DNA from: Megalonaias nervosa
Taxonomy: Eukaryota > Mollusca > Bivalvia > Unionida > Unionidae
Direction of reading: 5' to 3'
DNA: 64,000 nucleotides
Assembly (NCBI GenBank): GCA_016617855.1
Contig: JAECUM010000839.1
Coordinates: 124,001-188,000 of the forward strand
Made by a program: the position numbers and the translations under genes. The notes below the pieces were generated by a model, which was not told where the DNA came from, ran no database searches, and saw nothing but the letters and a program-made list of their open reading frames with translations. This document shows, in pieces, positions 43,701 through 58,100 of the stretch. The stretch's first letter is position 1. Each line of letters begins with the position of its first letter.

Positions 43701-44754
43701 CATTTCGCTTGGTTGCCTTGCTATCTTTGATCACAGTTACCAATGAGTTGGTTGATTTAAGGTAGTTTGTTACATATACAATAACATTTATAAAAGTGTT
43801 CGACTGATCAAATGAAGTGAGTTCATCCGATATATGACCAGGGCTGCTAGATATTAAGTCTGTACGATTGTTGTGCCTTTTAACTTTTCTTTTATTCCAC
43901 CTCCTTTATTTGATTCAAAAGACATAATTAACATGATAATACAAAGGAGGCCAGCTTTTAATTCAGTGCAACAATACAACAAATACTTCCGCAAGTCAGT
44001 TATCAAAACATGGTCAACACCTAATTAGGTTCTCAGAGAAATGCTCGTGGACATAGCTGTTACGGCAGACTGACGCATTTTACGTTTAATTACAAGAGGA
44101 CACATTGCATTTATGATTATTACACTTAAAAGGAACTAAAAGATAGAACTAGAACACAAATTTCAATTGATAAAAAAATTATTTAATTTATTAAAGTACT
44201 GCCTCCACTCGGAGTAAGTGACATTTCATTGATCGAAATTTCCTTGCATATCATTAATTGTGGTGTACTAGGAATGTCGTTTGGAAAGAAAATGCAAAAA
44301 ATTGTATGATTATTTTTAAAGTTGATATTTCATAATGTTGATTAAAATTTCCAGGTCCTATCTACCATTTTTGATGATAAAACGAGTGTTATATCAAAGT
44401 TTCCGTTACAAATTTTGATCGAGATTTTCTTCAAATTCAACAAATAGGGATCAATTTTGGGGGGCATTTTCTGGTTTAAAAAATGGGATCCATGCATAAA
44501 GCGGGTTCGCAAGTTATCAGGGCACGAGTTATTGAGGGAGTGGTGTACATGTATTGACATTACTCATGCAATGACAATCACTCTACCTTCATACGTGTAT
44601 TGACATTGCTAATGCAATGACAATCACTGTACTTTATAACAGTATTGACATTACTGATGCAATGACAATCGCTGTACTTTATAAGTGTACTGCATTACTC
44701 ATGCAATGACAATCACTGTACTTTACAAGTGTATTGACATTACTGATGCAATGA

Positions 44755-44818
<64 letters not shown>

Positions 44819-47800
44819 ACATGAATAATGTAATGACAATTACTGTACCTTTATATGTGTATTGACATGAATAATGTAATGACAGTTACTGTACTTTATA
44901 TATATATTGACATGAATAATGTAATGACAATTACTGTATCTTTATATGTGTATTGATATGACTAATGTAATGACAATTACTGTACCTTTATATGTGTAAT
45001 GACATGACTAATGTAATGACAATTACTGCATCTTTATGTGTGTATTGATATGATCAGTGTGCTGTATATTCATTAATGTCAGCTTCAGGATTATTTTTCT
45101 ATCATGTAATAATGAACATGACTCCTGTCATCTCTTTTAAAGATGCAATAAAGTGTCATCCATCCATCCATCAAGTTGGGCATTGCTGAAACTTATTACA
45201 ATCTGCCATAGTTCCACATTAGCACTCAGCTACTGTACATAGCAACAGGTTGAAATTACTTTTGGCACAAAGCAAATAAGCCAGGTATGCAAAAGAGGCA
45301 GGTATTACGCAAAGCTAAACAATACACATCACACCAAACATTTCTGAGCATGATTTCTGAGCCTCTAGGATATCATAAGCCACTTTGTGTGAAGAAACAA
45401 TCACCAATCAATAAGCCTGTCTTGAATTTACCTGTCTGTTTATTAAGACTAATGAACACAGCCTTTGGACACTATTTGGCAGTGTGAACATTTCTAAATT
45501 TCCAGCCAGAAAAAGGCCATCATTTTTGGAATGTACAATTGCTAATGAACTTCCTAAAGTAAGCAGTTCATTAAAGTGTATTTTAGAACATGGCCATTTC
45601 ACATTTTCTATTGAAACATTCTACAAATTACATTACACATCTTTCATAAAACAAGTAGCAGAAATATAACAAGAGTCCCTCAAAGGGACTGACACTCTAT
45701 TGGCTTAAAAGAATTTTCAGCAATTCAAAACAAGACCACTTCTTTAAAATGCACTAGTGCATATTATGAAAGAATACAAAATTCCAGAAAACTTTAGGAA
45801 ATTACAGTCCTTTTAACAATACAATTTTCTGACCCATAAAATACTGTCAAACATTTGGATAGACACAATGTGTGTGTGTGTGTGTGTGTGTGTGATTTAG
45901 AGTTTTAACATAGCTTTAACAATTTTAGTCATATTGCTATGGTCTCTGCAGTGGGGCAGTTTATAGTGATGTCTAGTACTGGCACATCATGTCGCAGACA
46001 TGAAGCATCATGTCCCACCCAGTCACATTATCCTGATACCAGGTTGACAAGTCCCAACAATAACCTCTTAATATTGAGTGCCAAATGAGGCAGCTGCCAG
46101 TACCATTTTTGCATGTCTCTGGTATGACTCAGCCGGGGTTCGAACATGTGACCTCCTGTATCCAAGGCAGACGCTCTAACCACTTAGCCCATGAGAGCAG
46201 TCCAGAGATACAAAAATAATCAAAGTCAAACTTTCATATTTTGAAAAACATTGATTGTTGTGTTTGAGTTTATAAATAGCACACAGGAATAAGGTATACA
46301 TGTTTCATGGAAAAAGCGTTTGTACGGATGAGATTCATGAAGGAGATGGAGAAAGAATAAATAGCTGAAAGTACAACAGATATAACAGAGCTACACACTT
46401 CCAACAAATGGAAAATGATTTGAAGTAACTGTTCCTTCTATGGTCATGAGGAAAATTTATATATTATGAACAACTGGAATATCATATTAGGTTAGATGGA
46501 AAATAGTGTTTCAGCAAGAGTTTCTCTTCTTTATAGTTGTAATGAAATCATAGTTAGTATTGAACATTAAAATGAAAGTCTTGTCAGTATAGTTAATATG
46601 TGTATGTATTAGTTATGTCATTAAGCTCAGAGATATGAATTTGTTCTGTGTTTTGTGCTTTGACAGTCATAATTTTTGAAAAAAGTAAAACAAAAATTAG
46701 CATACCTGTTATCCCATGCACCTTTTAAAAAGGTTGAGATTATGCCTTCATGTCTGTCTGTATGTCCCTTCATTAGCAATGCAATTTATTTACTATGCTA
46801 TTAAAGACACAAACTTTAAATTTTGGGACAAGACTCTGGGCAGTCTTTAGATATATACAGTAGTTTTAGAATTGTCATTATAATTAATGGGATGGGACCA
46901 TTTTCTGGCAATAGTTACTTTTTGTTAAAATCCAAAGAATTGAAATCTTGTAGGTAGAGATCTGAAGTTGGTTTGTGTCATCTTCAAAGCCATACTTGAT
47001 TGTTTCAAAGTATGTTTCAATAAGATTCACTTCATTTCTTGAAAATTAGTCAAGAGTTGTGACATGCTTTCTTGTCAATATGATTGGCGGTATATGGGAT
47101 TTACTTTGACCATGGTTGTGTATGGGTTAATCTGTCTTTAATGACCATGCTGAAACTCTTATGCAGATTCATTTATTAACATTTAACCTTCACTAAGGGT
47201 GAACTTGGGATTAGTACGCATTTACCATGTAGATAAAAAGACAGAGGGCTCATCCTTTTATTATTTTATCTTACATGAGAGAAAGAGAGAGAGACTTTAA
47301 AATGACCCCCACAATCCAATTACATGAGAAATTTACTTGTTTATCCAATGCTCTAAAACTGCATATTAAAAGTGCTTTAGTTCCAGGAGAGAACATTACC
47401 ATGTATTTAAACTCTTTTATCCCACTGGCAACAACAGTAGATACTATTTTATTGTCACATAAATTAATATGAACGCACAAACATCCACTCTTGCCATTTG
47501 CACCCTAGATTACCAGTTTGATCTGTCACATAACCATATTACATGTCAACAAGCTCTATATTTAGATGAGGAAAGCTCTACATATGTCAAAGTTTCACTG
47601 TCTTTAAGCACAATTTTCAGCCTTTTCAGATTGTACACAAGCTTAATGTCAACAATTTTCAACATCTGAATCTAACAAAAAAAAAAAAAAAATGAAAGCA
47701 AAGTAAAAATTTTGAAAAATGTATGCAGGCTGTTCCTTTAACTAATGAATGTTGAAACCACCTCAGATATTCATCAATGATAACAAGAGTTTCAAATTAG

Positions 47801-50800
47801 CTGCAGTGGTGGACATACTGGATGTCAGATTGGCACCATTTTGATTTTGAACCAACAAGACATCATAAGAATTTTTATGGTGAAAACCCCATTCCAGGAG
47901 TAACACTAAAAAGATTTCCAAGATGGCTGCCATGGTGGCCATATTGGATATCGTACTGAAAGTATTTCCATTAAGGACCAACAAGACATCATAAGTCTTT
48001 TGCTGAAAGTACAATGTCGATATGAGCAGTCATTTAGGAGAAGTAGCCATAAGAGTTTCAAGATGGCTATAGTGGTGGCCATACTAAAGCCAGATTGGCA
48101 CCAATTTTATTTATGACCAACAAAACATCATAAGAAGCTTTTCAAAACCCAGTGGTAGATATGACCATTCATTCAAGAGATGTAGTGATAATACTTTCAA
48201 ACTAGCCACTGTGGTGATCCTACAGAGTGTCTGAGGGCACCATTTTCATTTAGGCCCAACTAGACATCACATGAAGTCATTTAATAAAATCCCCATGCTG
48301 ATATGACCATCCACTTAGAAGGAGTAATAATAACAAGATTTTCTAGATGGCAGCTGTGGTGACAATACTGGACATCATATTTGCAACATTTTCATTTAGG
48401 ACCAATAAGACATAATAATAAGTCCCTTAGTGAAAACATTATGTTTATATGAATATCCATTCAGGAAGAGTAGCGATAACTAGATTTTCAAGTTGGCTCT
48501 TGTTTCATTTAGGACCAGCTAAATATCATAAAAACACCTTTAGTGAAAACCCCATGTCAATACGACTTTCTGTTCACGAGGAATAGCAATTAACAAGATT
48601 TTCAAGGTGACTATACTAGATGTCAGATTAGCACTATTTTCATTTAGGACAAGCTAGACATAAAAAAAGTCTTACAGTGAAAACACCATGTTTATATGAC
48701 CATCCATTCAGGAGGAATAGCAACAACAAGCTTTTCAAGATGGCCACGGTTTCATTTATAACCAACTAGACATCATGAAAAGCCTTTTAGTGACAACCTC
48801 GTGTCATTATGACTTTCTGTTCAGGAGGAGTAGCAATAGTAACATTTTCAAGATGGCTTCTGTGGTGGCCATACTGGATGTCAGGTCAGCATCATTTTCA
48901 TTTTGGACCAACTAGACATTATAAGAAAACTATTAGTGAAAACTCCATGTTGATATGACCACTATCAACTTTTAACAGACACAATATAAACAGTATTGTA
49001 CTAACATGTTATGAAACCATGTACCTACCTAATGTGACATGGGGATAAAAGACATAAAACAAAAAAAAAGAACATTCTTTTCTACACTATCAAGGAAGAG
49101 GTACCATAATGAGGTGATAAAAACCTAAGATTCATGTAGTTTTTTTTGTTGTTGTATTTATTGCATGGTTCTTAAAATCTGCTTGACAACCTATTATCAT
49201 TGTCTAAACCCACCCACCCACCCCAATAAAAGTCACAGGCTTTGAGTAAACTTGGAGTGATAGCCAACAGTACTGACATGGTTCATGCATCAATAATTAC
49301 CTTGATTAACCAATAAATGTCAGGCCTCACACAAAAACCATACAGCGTGTAGTACTCACCTAATCCCTATACTCATTCACATGTACAATACAGAGAACCT
49401 AATAAGGGTAACCTATCACAATACACAATGAATAATTAATATGGAAAGTTTACCAATGAATACGCATATTTAATTCCCACTTCCCACTGAACTGGTTACA
49501 AAAGACCTTCTGAGTAAGGTAGAATGTACATAAGTCTAGCATGGGTGAGTCAACGTGATCATGAACACAAACATTTAACCCATTTTAGTAAAGCATAAAA
49601 TGTAGGCCACAGTGACCTTCAGTTTAAAGGGTGTAAAAGTATGGGTAACAGAGATGCATCCAACGATCAAGTTTCATGACTGGAATGTAAACAGCGACAA
49701 TACATTACCTTTTAAACACAAAACTGCAATACAAGCCATTGCTGCATGAAATATAGGTCACAGAGACATCTTTCTGCATCCACTCACCAGACAGACAGCA
49801 TGCATGTAACAAACCAAAACTCATGCAGTCATGAGCCAAATGCAAAAACTTAAACAAAGCTTGTAAAATATAAAATGTAGGGCATGATCAGCCTCATTTG
49901 TTGTAAAGGTGAGTTAGTAACAGAGATGTGTATCATCATCAATTTCATGATTCTAGCATGAACAGTGAGTGCCTCAGAAATGAACGTCATGCACAAAATT
50001 GAACTGAAGTCAGTGAAGAGTAAAATATGGGCCATAATGACCTACTAGTGAAATTAGGGTGTAATGCTCATCAAAATGCATCTCCAAGTTTCATGACTTT
50101 GGATAGGACAGTATGTGCATAGAATGGAGAAAACCTATGTAGTCATGAGCTAAATGCAAAAAACTAACTAAAGCCACAGGTTTTGGTACTAAGAGAAATG
50201 TATACAATCAAGCTTAATGATTAAACCATGAATAGTAAAAGCATCAAACTGAACCAAAATTGGTGAAAAAAATACGAGTCATAGAAATCTACTTTTAAGA
50301 TAAGGGTGCCGTACTCAAGTCAATTCATTTAGTCACAGTGTTTCTGACCGTGACCACTTGACCACTTGACTCCAAAATCAATAGTTATTTCCCACCCCAA
50401 GCACAAGTTATCCACAAAGTTTCTTAACAACTGATGATGGAGAACTCAAAGTTATTATACAGAAATAATTTGTCTTCTTTTTTTGGTCAGTGACCTTTAC
50501 CTTTGACCTTTAGAGCTGGAAACTGATAGGGTTGTTCTTTACCCAAATTGCAAATGATCAACGAAGTTTATTGTGTGGAAACCATTTATTTTCTTTCACT
50601 CGCTGTAACCTTGATCTTTAAGCTTTTGACCCCGGAAACTTTTGACCCCAGTATCAATCAGGTTTGATCTTTAAACTTTTGACCCCAGTATCAATCAGGT
50701 TTGATCTTTAAACTTTTGACCCCAGTATCAACCAGGTTTTTTCCTACCTCAAGCTATCCACAAGGTTTGGTAACTGTTGATGGTAGACAACACAAAATTA

Positions 50801-53800
50801 CTGTGCAGAAACCAATTTGGTAACAGACCAACAAACAACATCATAACACAATGAAATGCACCTTACAGCAGGCATATAAAACAATGGTCAAAATCAGCTG
50901 ATCATCATATAAATAAATCATCATATAAATTAAACTTAAAATGTTCATACTGGAGTGATTACAAACCTTTAGTGTGTCTATTCTAAGTTGATCATGGGCA
51001 ATAACTGTGCAGAATATACAATATATAGCCCAAAAAGATATTTTAAAACATTTTTAAAAAAGCAAAATTATTTAAATGTCATACACATCTTGAGGGCTAA
51101 TTAATAGGATAGAAATATGCAAATATGGCAAGCAGTATCTAAAGAATCATAGTTTTCACCACCCCAACCCAATCACCCCAACCCAACAGTATGTGTTCAC
51201 AAATTTAAAGAAAATACAAAGAGAACAAATATCAACTAAAAGCCAAACATAAATCCAAAAATGGTTAAATGACATTAAATCTAATGAGATCATCAATGTT
51301 TGCAAAGAAATCAGCATAATCCTTTTAAAAGCAAGCCCAGGTCAGATGAAATGGACAAAGAAAGAAATTAGCCAAGTTTGGATAGATGGATATATGGACA
51401 CACAGAAAGAAGCAAAGTAAGATTCTGTGCTTTTACTTGCTGTGCAGGCAGGTCATACAATTTTTGCATCCTAAGTGCACAGATCATTTATATTGTAATA
51501 AATCACTATTGATCAGCAACTATTATATAATAGTACCAAAATTAAAATTAAAATCTTTCAAAAGTACTGGCTAGCTCATAAAAAATTTTGATCCATATGG
51601 GCTAAACCAATGATTGGTCCGACTGCCTGATTGATTTATTAATTACAGCTCACCCATTATAATGCTCCCTGTTATAATGCGATTCCAGATATAATGTGGT
51701 ATTACAATGAACCCCATGACGAAAATCATACCAATATATAACAAGAAGGATTGAAAGCAAATGCAAAACTTGGTTTTATATCGTCATTTCCTTCAAAAGA
51801 AACTTTGATAGTGACCAATAAAACATGGTTTCATATATTTTGATATTCTCAATATACTGCAGTTCCATATATCTCACAGTACTCCCTATAACATGGTTCA
51901 GTACATAACATGGTTGGTGATGATGGACCTTTACTGCCGTGTTAAAACAAGGGAGAACTATTTTATTCAACAAATATTTTATGGCAAAAAGCACAACTAT
52001 GTTAATATAGCTCCAATAAAAATGGAATAACAAAGGTTATGTGGAATGATACACATAAAGTGAACAATGTAATGCATTTCTGTAAACAAGACAGTCCACT
52101 AGACTGAACATGGTAGTGCACTATGGTGAACATGGTAGTACGCTATGGTAAATGTTGTAGTACACTATGGTAAACTATGGTAGTATACATTCTGGGATCC
52201 AAAATTTTCCAGACTGCAACTGGGTATTTAAACAAACATCACAAATACACATTAATTTGCATCCGGACATTTTGATGGACTTCATAAACATACAGTAATC
52301 TGCTGTTTGCACTATACATTAAGAAGAAGAAGAAGAAGAACCCCTGTTTCAACCACTCCAAAGATCTCATAAGGTAGCAGCAGCTAACCATACGTTTATC
52401 CCTATGATTTGCTATGGATTTCCAGACAGGATTGTTTTGGGAGGATGTCTGGGGGGAGGGAAGTAGTAACAAAACATATATACAGTTTTCCTATTATGAT
52501 GATCATTTCCACCATGGCAAATCCACTTAATATAAGTTCATCAGTCTGGTGAAAGCCCTCTCTTTGTTTTCTTAACATAGATACATGCCTCGATTTCCCT
52601 TACATTTCTAACTGCTGGCATCAAAACAAAGTCTTTTATATCAATACCAATAAGATTTATTTTCACACGTTCGTGAAGAGTGTCAGTACCCTGCCTGTGC
52701 TGGAGATTTTTCTTTCTTTCTTTTGATAAAATTCTGGCTTAACACTGGAAGTGTCTGTGAAATTTCTATCAAACAAATCATGTTCAGATACTGCCCTTTC
52801 ACTGGAACTAGTTTTGTCAGCAATTCAGCTGCTGACAATCCTCTATAACTGTTGCACACAATGTATTTGAGAATCCCCCATTCCTTTACTTTACTGGTGC
52901 TGATGACAGCCAAGATAAACCACACTTTATGCTGATTTTAGCTACTTTACTATATCCTGATACAAATTTGTTCTAAAGATAATGGCCCAGTCACTTGCTC
53001 ATAACAGAAGCCATCCAAGATCTTGCCGAGATTAAACTTTTCACCAAGTTTAACTGAAACTGGATAAAAATATTGTCTCTAGATCTAGAAAAGTAACAAA
53101 TTCAGCCAATCTGATGTGAGGTATTTCATTAAAATAGGCAACATTTGCAGTTTGATCAAAATCAGATCAAAAATATGGCTTCAAGAATAGAAAAAGCTCA
53201 GCCAATCAGATGCAAGAAAACCTCATTAATATGAATGGATGTCCGTTCAATTTCAACAATGTCCAAGATCCTGAAGACATAAGCCCTTATTCCAATATTG
53301 ATCAAAACTGGATCAGAAATGTGGCTTTCAGAGAGGTAATAAGCTCAGCCAATCAGATGCAACATCACCTCATTAATATTCAAGGAATTCACACATTGTT
53401 AAAACTATCCATGATCTTGATGATATACAGAGGATATCTATGGTTTTGCTGTTAATTTCATGACTGAAGTGGAAACTCTGCATTGTTACGAATGGTAGCC
53501 ATGAGTCACAATACAAAATGTTTCCACTTCACAACTGAAATATTTCTTTATATCTACTCAAAACAAATGCTGATTTTCTATTTACATGTATCAAATATTT
53601 TTAAAGGCAAAACAAAATCCGTTGATTTGCATGAATTTGTTTCTTCATTCTGTGTCAATGCTGCTAACAGCTGCATTACTACATCAATAAAGATTTCTCA
53701 AATTTTACAATAATTTTAGGGCAGTGTTATTTTACAAGTTTAGATTGTACATATAATGCTTAAAATTTTGTACTAATAAATAGTTTCATACAAAATTGAA

Positions 53801-55111
53801 GAAATTTTTATTTTTGTTAACACATTTCTTGTGCGGATTGATACAATGAACATTGCTGGGGTAAAGGTACTAAAATTAACAATACAAAATATTCCAACAA
53901 ACTTCAGAATATAACATCATTAAACAACAGATGTTAGTAGTTTGTAAGTTTATTTGTAAGGATTCTGGTTGCTATTTTTGGGGACATTTTTTTACACCCA
54001 GACATGAATTCTGTATGCTAGCAGGCTTGCAGTCTATTTTGGTATCGAATATGATGCATCTTAATTATAATTTTCACTTAATTTCAGTCTGCAATTGACA
54101 TTAATCAATACCTGATTTCTCCATCATTTTCAGACATGATGAGTCTGATGACAGTTAAAATAGCTAGTTAAACAATCTTTTTACTATATGCAATCTAGAG
54201 TTTCTCTTAAAAATGTGTACCATTTTGTGGTCAAGTGTAATACATATACAATGATGTATGGGTGACGAGAATATCGAATAGCAACAGATCGTGTAGGTTC
54301 TTTCACTGTCAATTTGCATGATTCATGTGGAAAACTAATTATAAGAAGGTTTATGACTGAAGCCTGCTTTTTGTTGTTCAGGGTTCATTTTGAAGCATTC
54401 TTCATAGCACCTTGTCATTGATTACAAACATGTATATTGGGTCATCTGTCTATAAACATGTTAAGATCTAATCATCCTGATTGGGGGCGAGAGAGGAGGG
54501 GTGGGAGACGGACAGAAAAGGAAAAGAAGAAAAAATAGAATATGCTTAAAGAAGGAAATACAGGTCTGAAGGACATATATACTTCCTAAATGGAAAAGTA
54601 GTTCCAAAAGTGATATTGCCACTGTGATAACAAACGTGGTATTGCCACTGTGGCTATATCATTTTTCTCCCACTGATGTTATTTAATATCTCATTATGAA
54701 ATATATAAAAGCATACATTTCAATTTTGATCAAGCTCACAAACTCAATCAGGTACAAAATCACCTCAACAATATGCAAGGATATCATGCAAAATCACATT
54801 CATCTGAGATCTTGATGACTCAAGCTTAATACCAAACAAATCTGATCTGAAATATGGTCTCTAAATTGTTCACAAGCAAGGCTAATCAGATTCAATGCCT
54901 TAAATATAAGAGTGGATGTTATTCATAATTCAATTCATCCAAGTTCTTGATGATATAAGATGACATACCAAATCTGAACAAAATTTAATCAGAAGTGAAG
55001 CTCCCATATTGTTCACAAACAAGTGTTTACAGATGGATGGAAACCAGATGGAGGACAATGCATTAACAGATTCCAAATATAAAATCATAAGCTAACTTGG
55101 CCCATGGCCAG

Positions 55112-55154
<43 letters not shown>

Positions 55155-58100
55155 CAACAACAACAACAACAAAACACCCAACAACAACAATAATATATTA
55201 CCAGTACTCATGCACTGGGGCACTCTTTAACTCACCTCCTACATCTACTCAATATCCTTCCACAATTATTCAAAGATTAAAGAAACATGATAGTTGAAGT
55301 GCCCCTGTGTACCATTCAACCTCATTATCACTGTCATCCTAATTTCTAATACACAGTGAGATGCTGCATGTAAACATAGTATTGTTCTCTTCACTACTGG
55401 TTTATCATAATAAATCAAAACAACAGCAATAGCTCCTATCACTGAAAAGCTGTTAGGACATTCATTACTATAGTTATGTACTACAGCCCTCCCTCATTAT
55501 AACGTGGTAGTCAGGGTCCATCACCACCAAGTGCATTATGTATAGAACCATCCTATACTGAGTGCTGTTATATATACAGAACTGCGATATATTGAGTAGC
55601 ATAATATAATGAACCACTGTATAACAGGTACTATCAAAAATCTGTTAAATAATGGTGTTCTGAAAAGGAAATGAAGAAATCAGACTAAATTTCACCTTGT
55701 TTTTGTTTCAACCCTTATTGTTATACATTAGCATGATTTGGGGTACGGTGTCCATAGTAGTACTGTGTTACATACTGAATCATGTTATAACAAGGGCTTT
55801 ACAACAAGGGAGAGCTGTACGTTGTTCATTAATCTTAGCAGTTGACTAAAGTGCAGTACTTGTTCACCATAGTGTACCATCTACTTACAGTACACTATCT
55901 TGATCACTACAGTGCAAAATCTACTTACAGTACACTAACATTATCACCATAGTGTACTATCTACTTACAGTACACTAACTTGATCACCATAGAGTACTGC
56001 ATGCAAAAAAGTGCACTATGTGGTGCAATATCAGCACAGAACCTTGTGCATTCCAAGTGCACTAGGATGTAAGATTTCACTTAGGCACACCCGTAGGATT
56101 AATGCAAAACTAGGTTAATCTAGTTCCAATAGCAAGTACAGTAAATATTCCAAATGTATCCAACTAATTAGTTGTTTTTCTCAATTAGTAGTTGTGGTTT
56201 AGGTGCAAAGGCATACCTTCATCAGCATACAAAGGCTCAGCAACTAAAACAATAAACGGGATAAAAACTGAAGCAAACTAAATGGATATTTCTCAAAAGC
56301 TCATAAGCTTCGTGCTGACAAATATTATATCTAGAAACTAAATAAACTTGGCACAATTATGATTCAGGTCACTCTTGCCTCACAGCACAAAACTGAACAG
56401 GGTAAACAAAGTAATTGTAGACCATACATACCTCATTCTTGCAAAGAACAAAACTTTATATGGCACAATTGCCATATTGCTCATTTATAAGAAATTCCTT
56501 ATAAATTTATTGCAGCAAGATTTACCTCCCTTGGAAACTCTTCTTGCAAAGAGATAGCATTCTTTCTAAAATAAAACTTCTCCCTAGTTGGTGTTCTCAC
56601 TTCTTGAAAAGTTAAGTTTATATCTGCTACTTTGTTTTCAAAATGCCTGCTTGTGTCTTTGTCTTGACATAATTTCTCCCATAACTCACAAGGAATAATG
56701 GAAAATTAAGAAACTATGTGCACTAACAATGTCATCTAAGAAGTAGTTTGTTCAAAAATAAATTGTTTTCAATATTTCTGTTAAATCATTATGAAAGGAA
56801 AATTGTATTTTGCTGTATTGAAATTTACAAAATAATGGCTTCATCTACTTCCTGTAAAAAAAAATCATATCAACCATACTTCATCTACTTCTTGCAAAAA
56901 AAATCATATCAACCATACTTCATCTACTTTCTGTAAAAAAATAATCATATCAACCACTGTTGCTAGGTTGTTTTCTGTTCCCAGACTTTGTCCTACCAAT
57001 TTATGATGTACACCAATCAAACCATTATTTGCAAACATCCAATCAGAGTGAGGGATATAAAGGTTTTTAATGGGCACACTGGATCTGGACAGATGCTCGG
57101 ATATAGACTGGCAGAATGGAGTTTATACTGGTCAAACTACAATGGTTTAGAACAAACAGTCCAGACCCTGTTATGCCAATGTATTCTGTAACAGAAGATC
57201 TGTGTATATCAGCTACATTTATAGCTGCATTTATGTTATCCTCAGGTAAATATAAGGCCAACAAAATTCTGTGTTTCTTATTGCACTGGTTTTAAAATTA
57301 GGGTAGGCAGGTCATTTTTTTAAACAATATATATATATATATATACTCAATGAGATTTGTGTGATTTTCTTTTTTTTTTTACCATGGAGGAAAAGAGTGC
57401 TCATGTCAGCAATGAGAAACAGGAACAGTCAGCCAACCAAAAACATATTTTGGCAGGAAGGCCTAATACAAGTTGAAACTTAGTCTACAAAATGTTTTAC
57501 CTATACCAAAAAAACTGTAAATGGAACTACATTGATTACACTAATTATCTCAAGGATTAACTGAATGTGTTGTTAAAAGGCAGCTGAAACACTCCAAAAC
57601 TTGTGATCAAGCTGCTCCCTATAGAATGTGGGATGTGAGCTTGAAGGTAATGATGAAGAAAAAACATCCTTTTCCCTTAAGACAGTTGACAGAATTAATG
57701 AATCACTTTTAGAACAGTAAAATGAATGGCCATCAGAATTATACTGAGCTTGCAACTACATACAAGCTTTGTTTACCACTGAAGAGCATAAAAACTAAAG
57801 CATTCATAAACATCAATTCCTATTCTCATTAAAAGTGAATTAACTGGAGTGATATTGAAACAATCCTGACTACCTGTCAACTTATATTCTTATAAAGTGC
57901 ATTTGCATATATCATTAATGTTTGGGATAATATATAATCTCCTTTTATTGTTTCCATTCCCTTCATGCTGGAAAGTTGTACCTCTGTTTCCGATGCAAAT
58001 AATAGTGACTGTAGTAATAGTTTTTGATATATGACCCTTGTACAAAAGAAAAGTAACTTGATACAATATGTAAATCATATAAATATGATTTGTTTAAATA

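Noticed and set aside
46140..46197. Possible functional tRNA gene (A and B boxes on the minus strand)
   Set aside because: The sequence continues into a SINE body shared with three other loci, and no closed cloverleaf with acceptor stem was seen.
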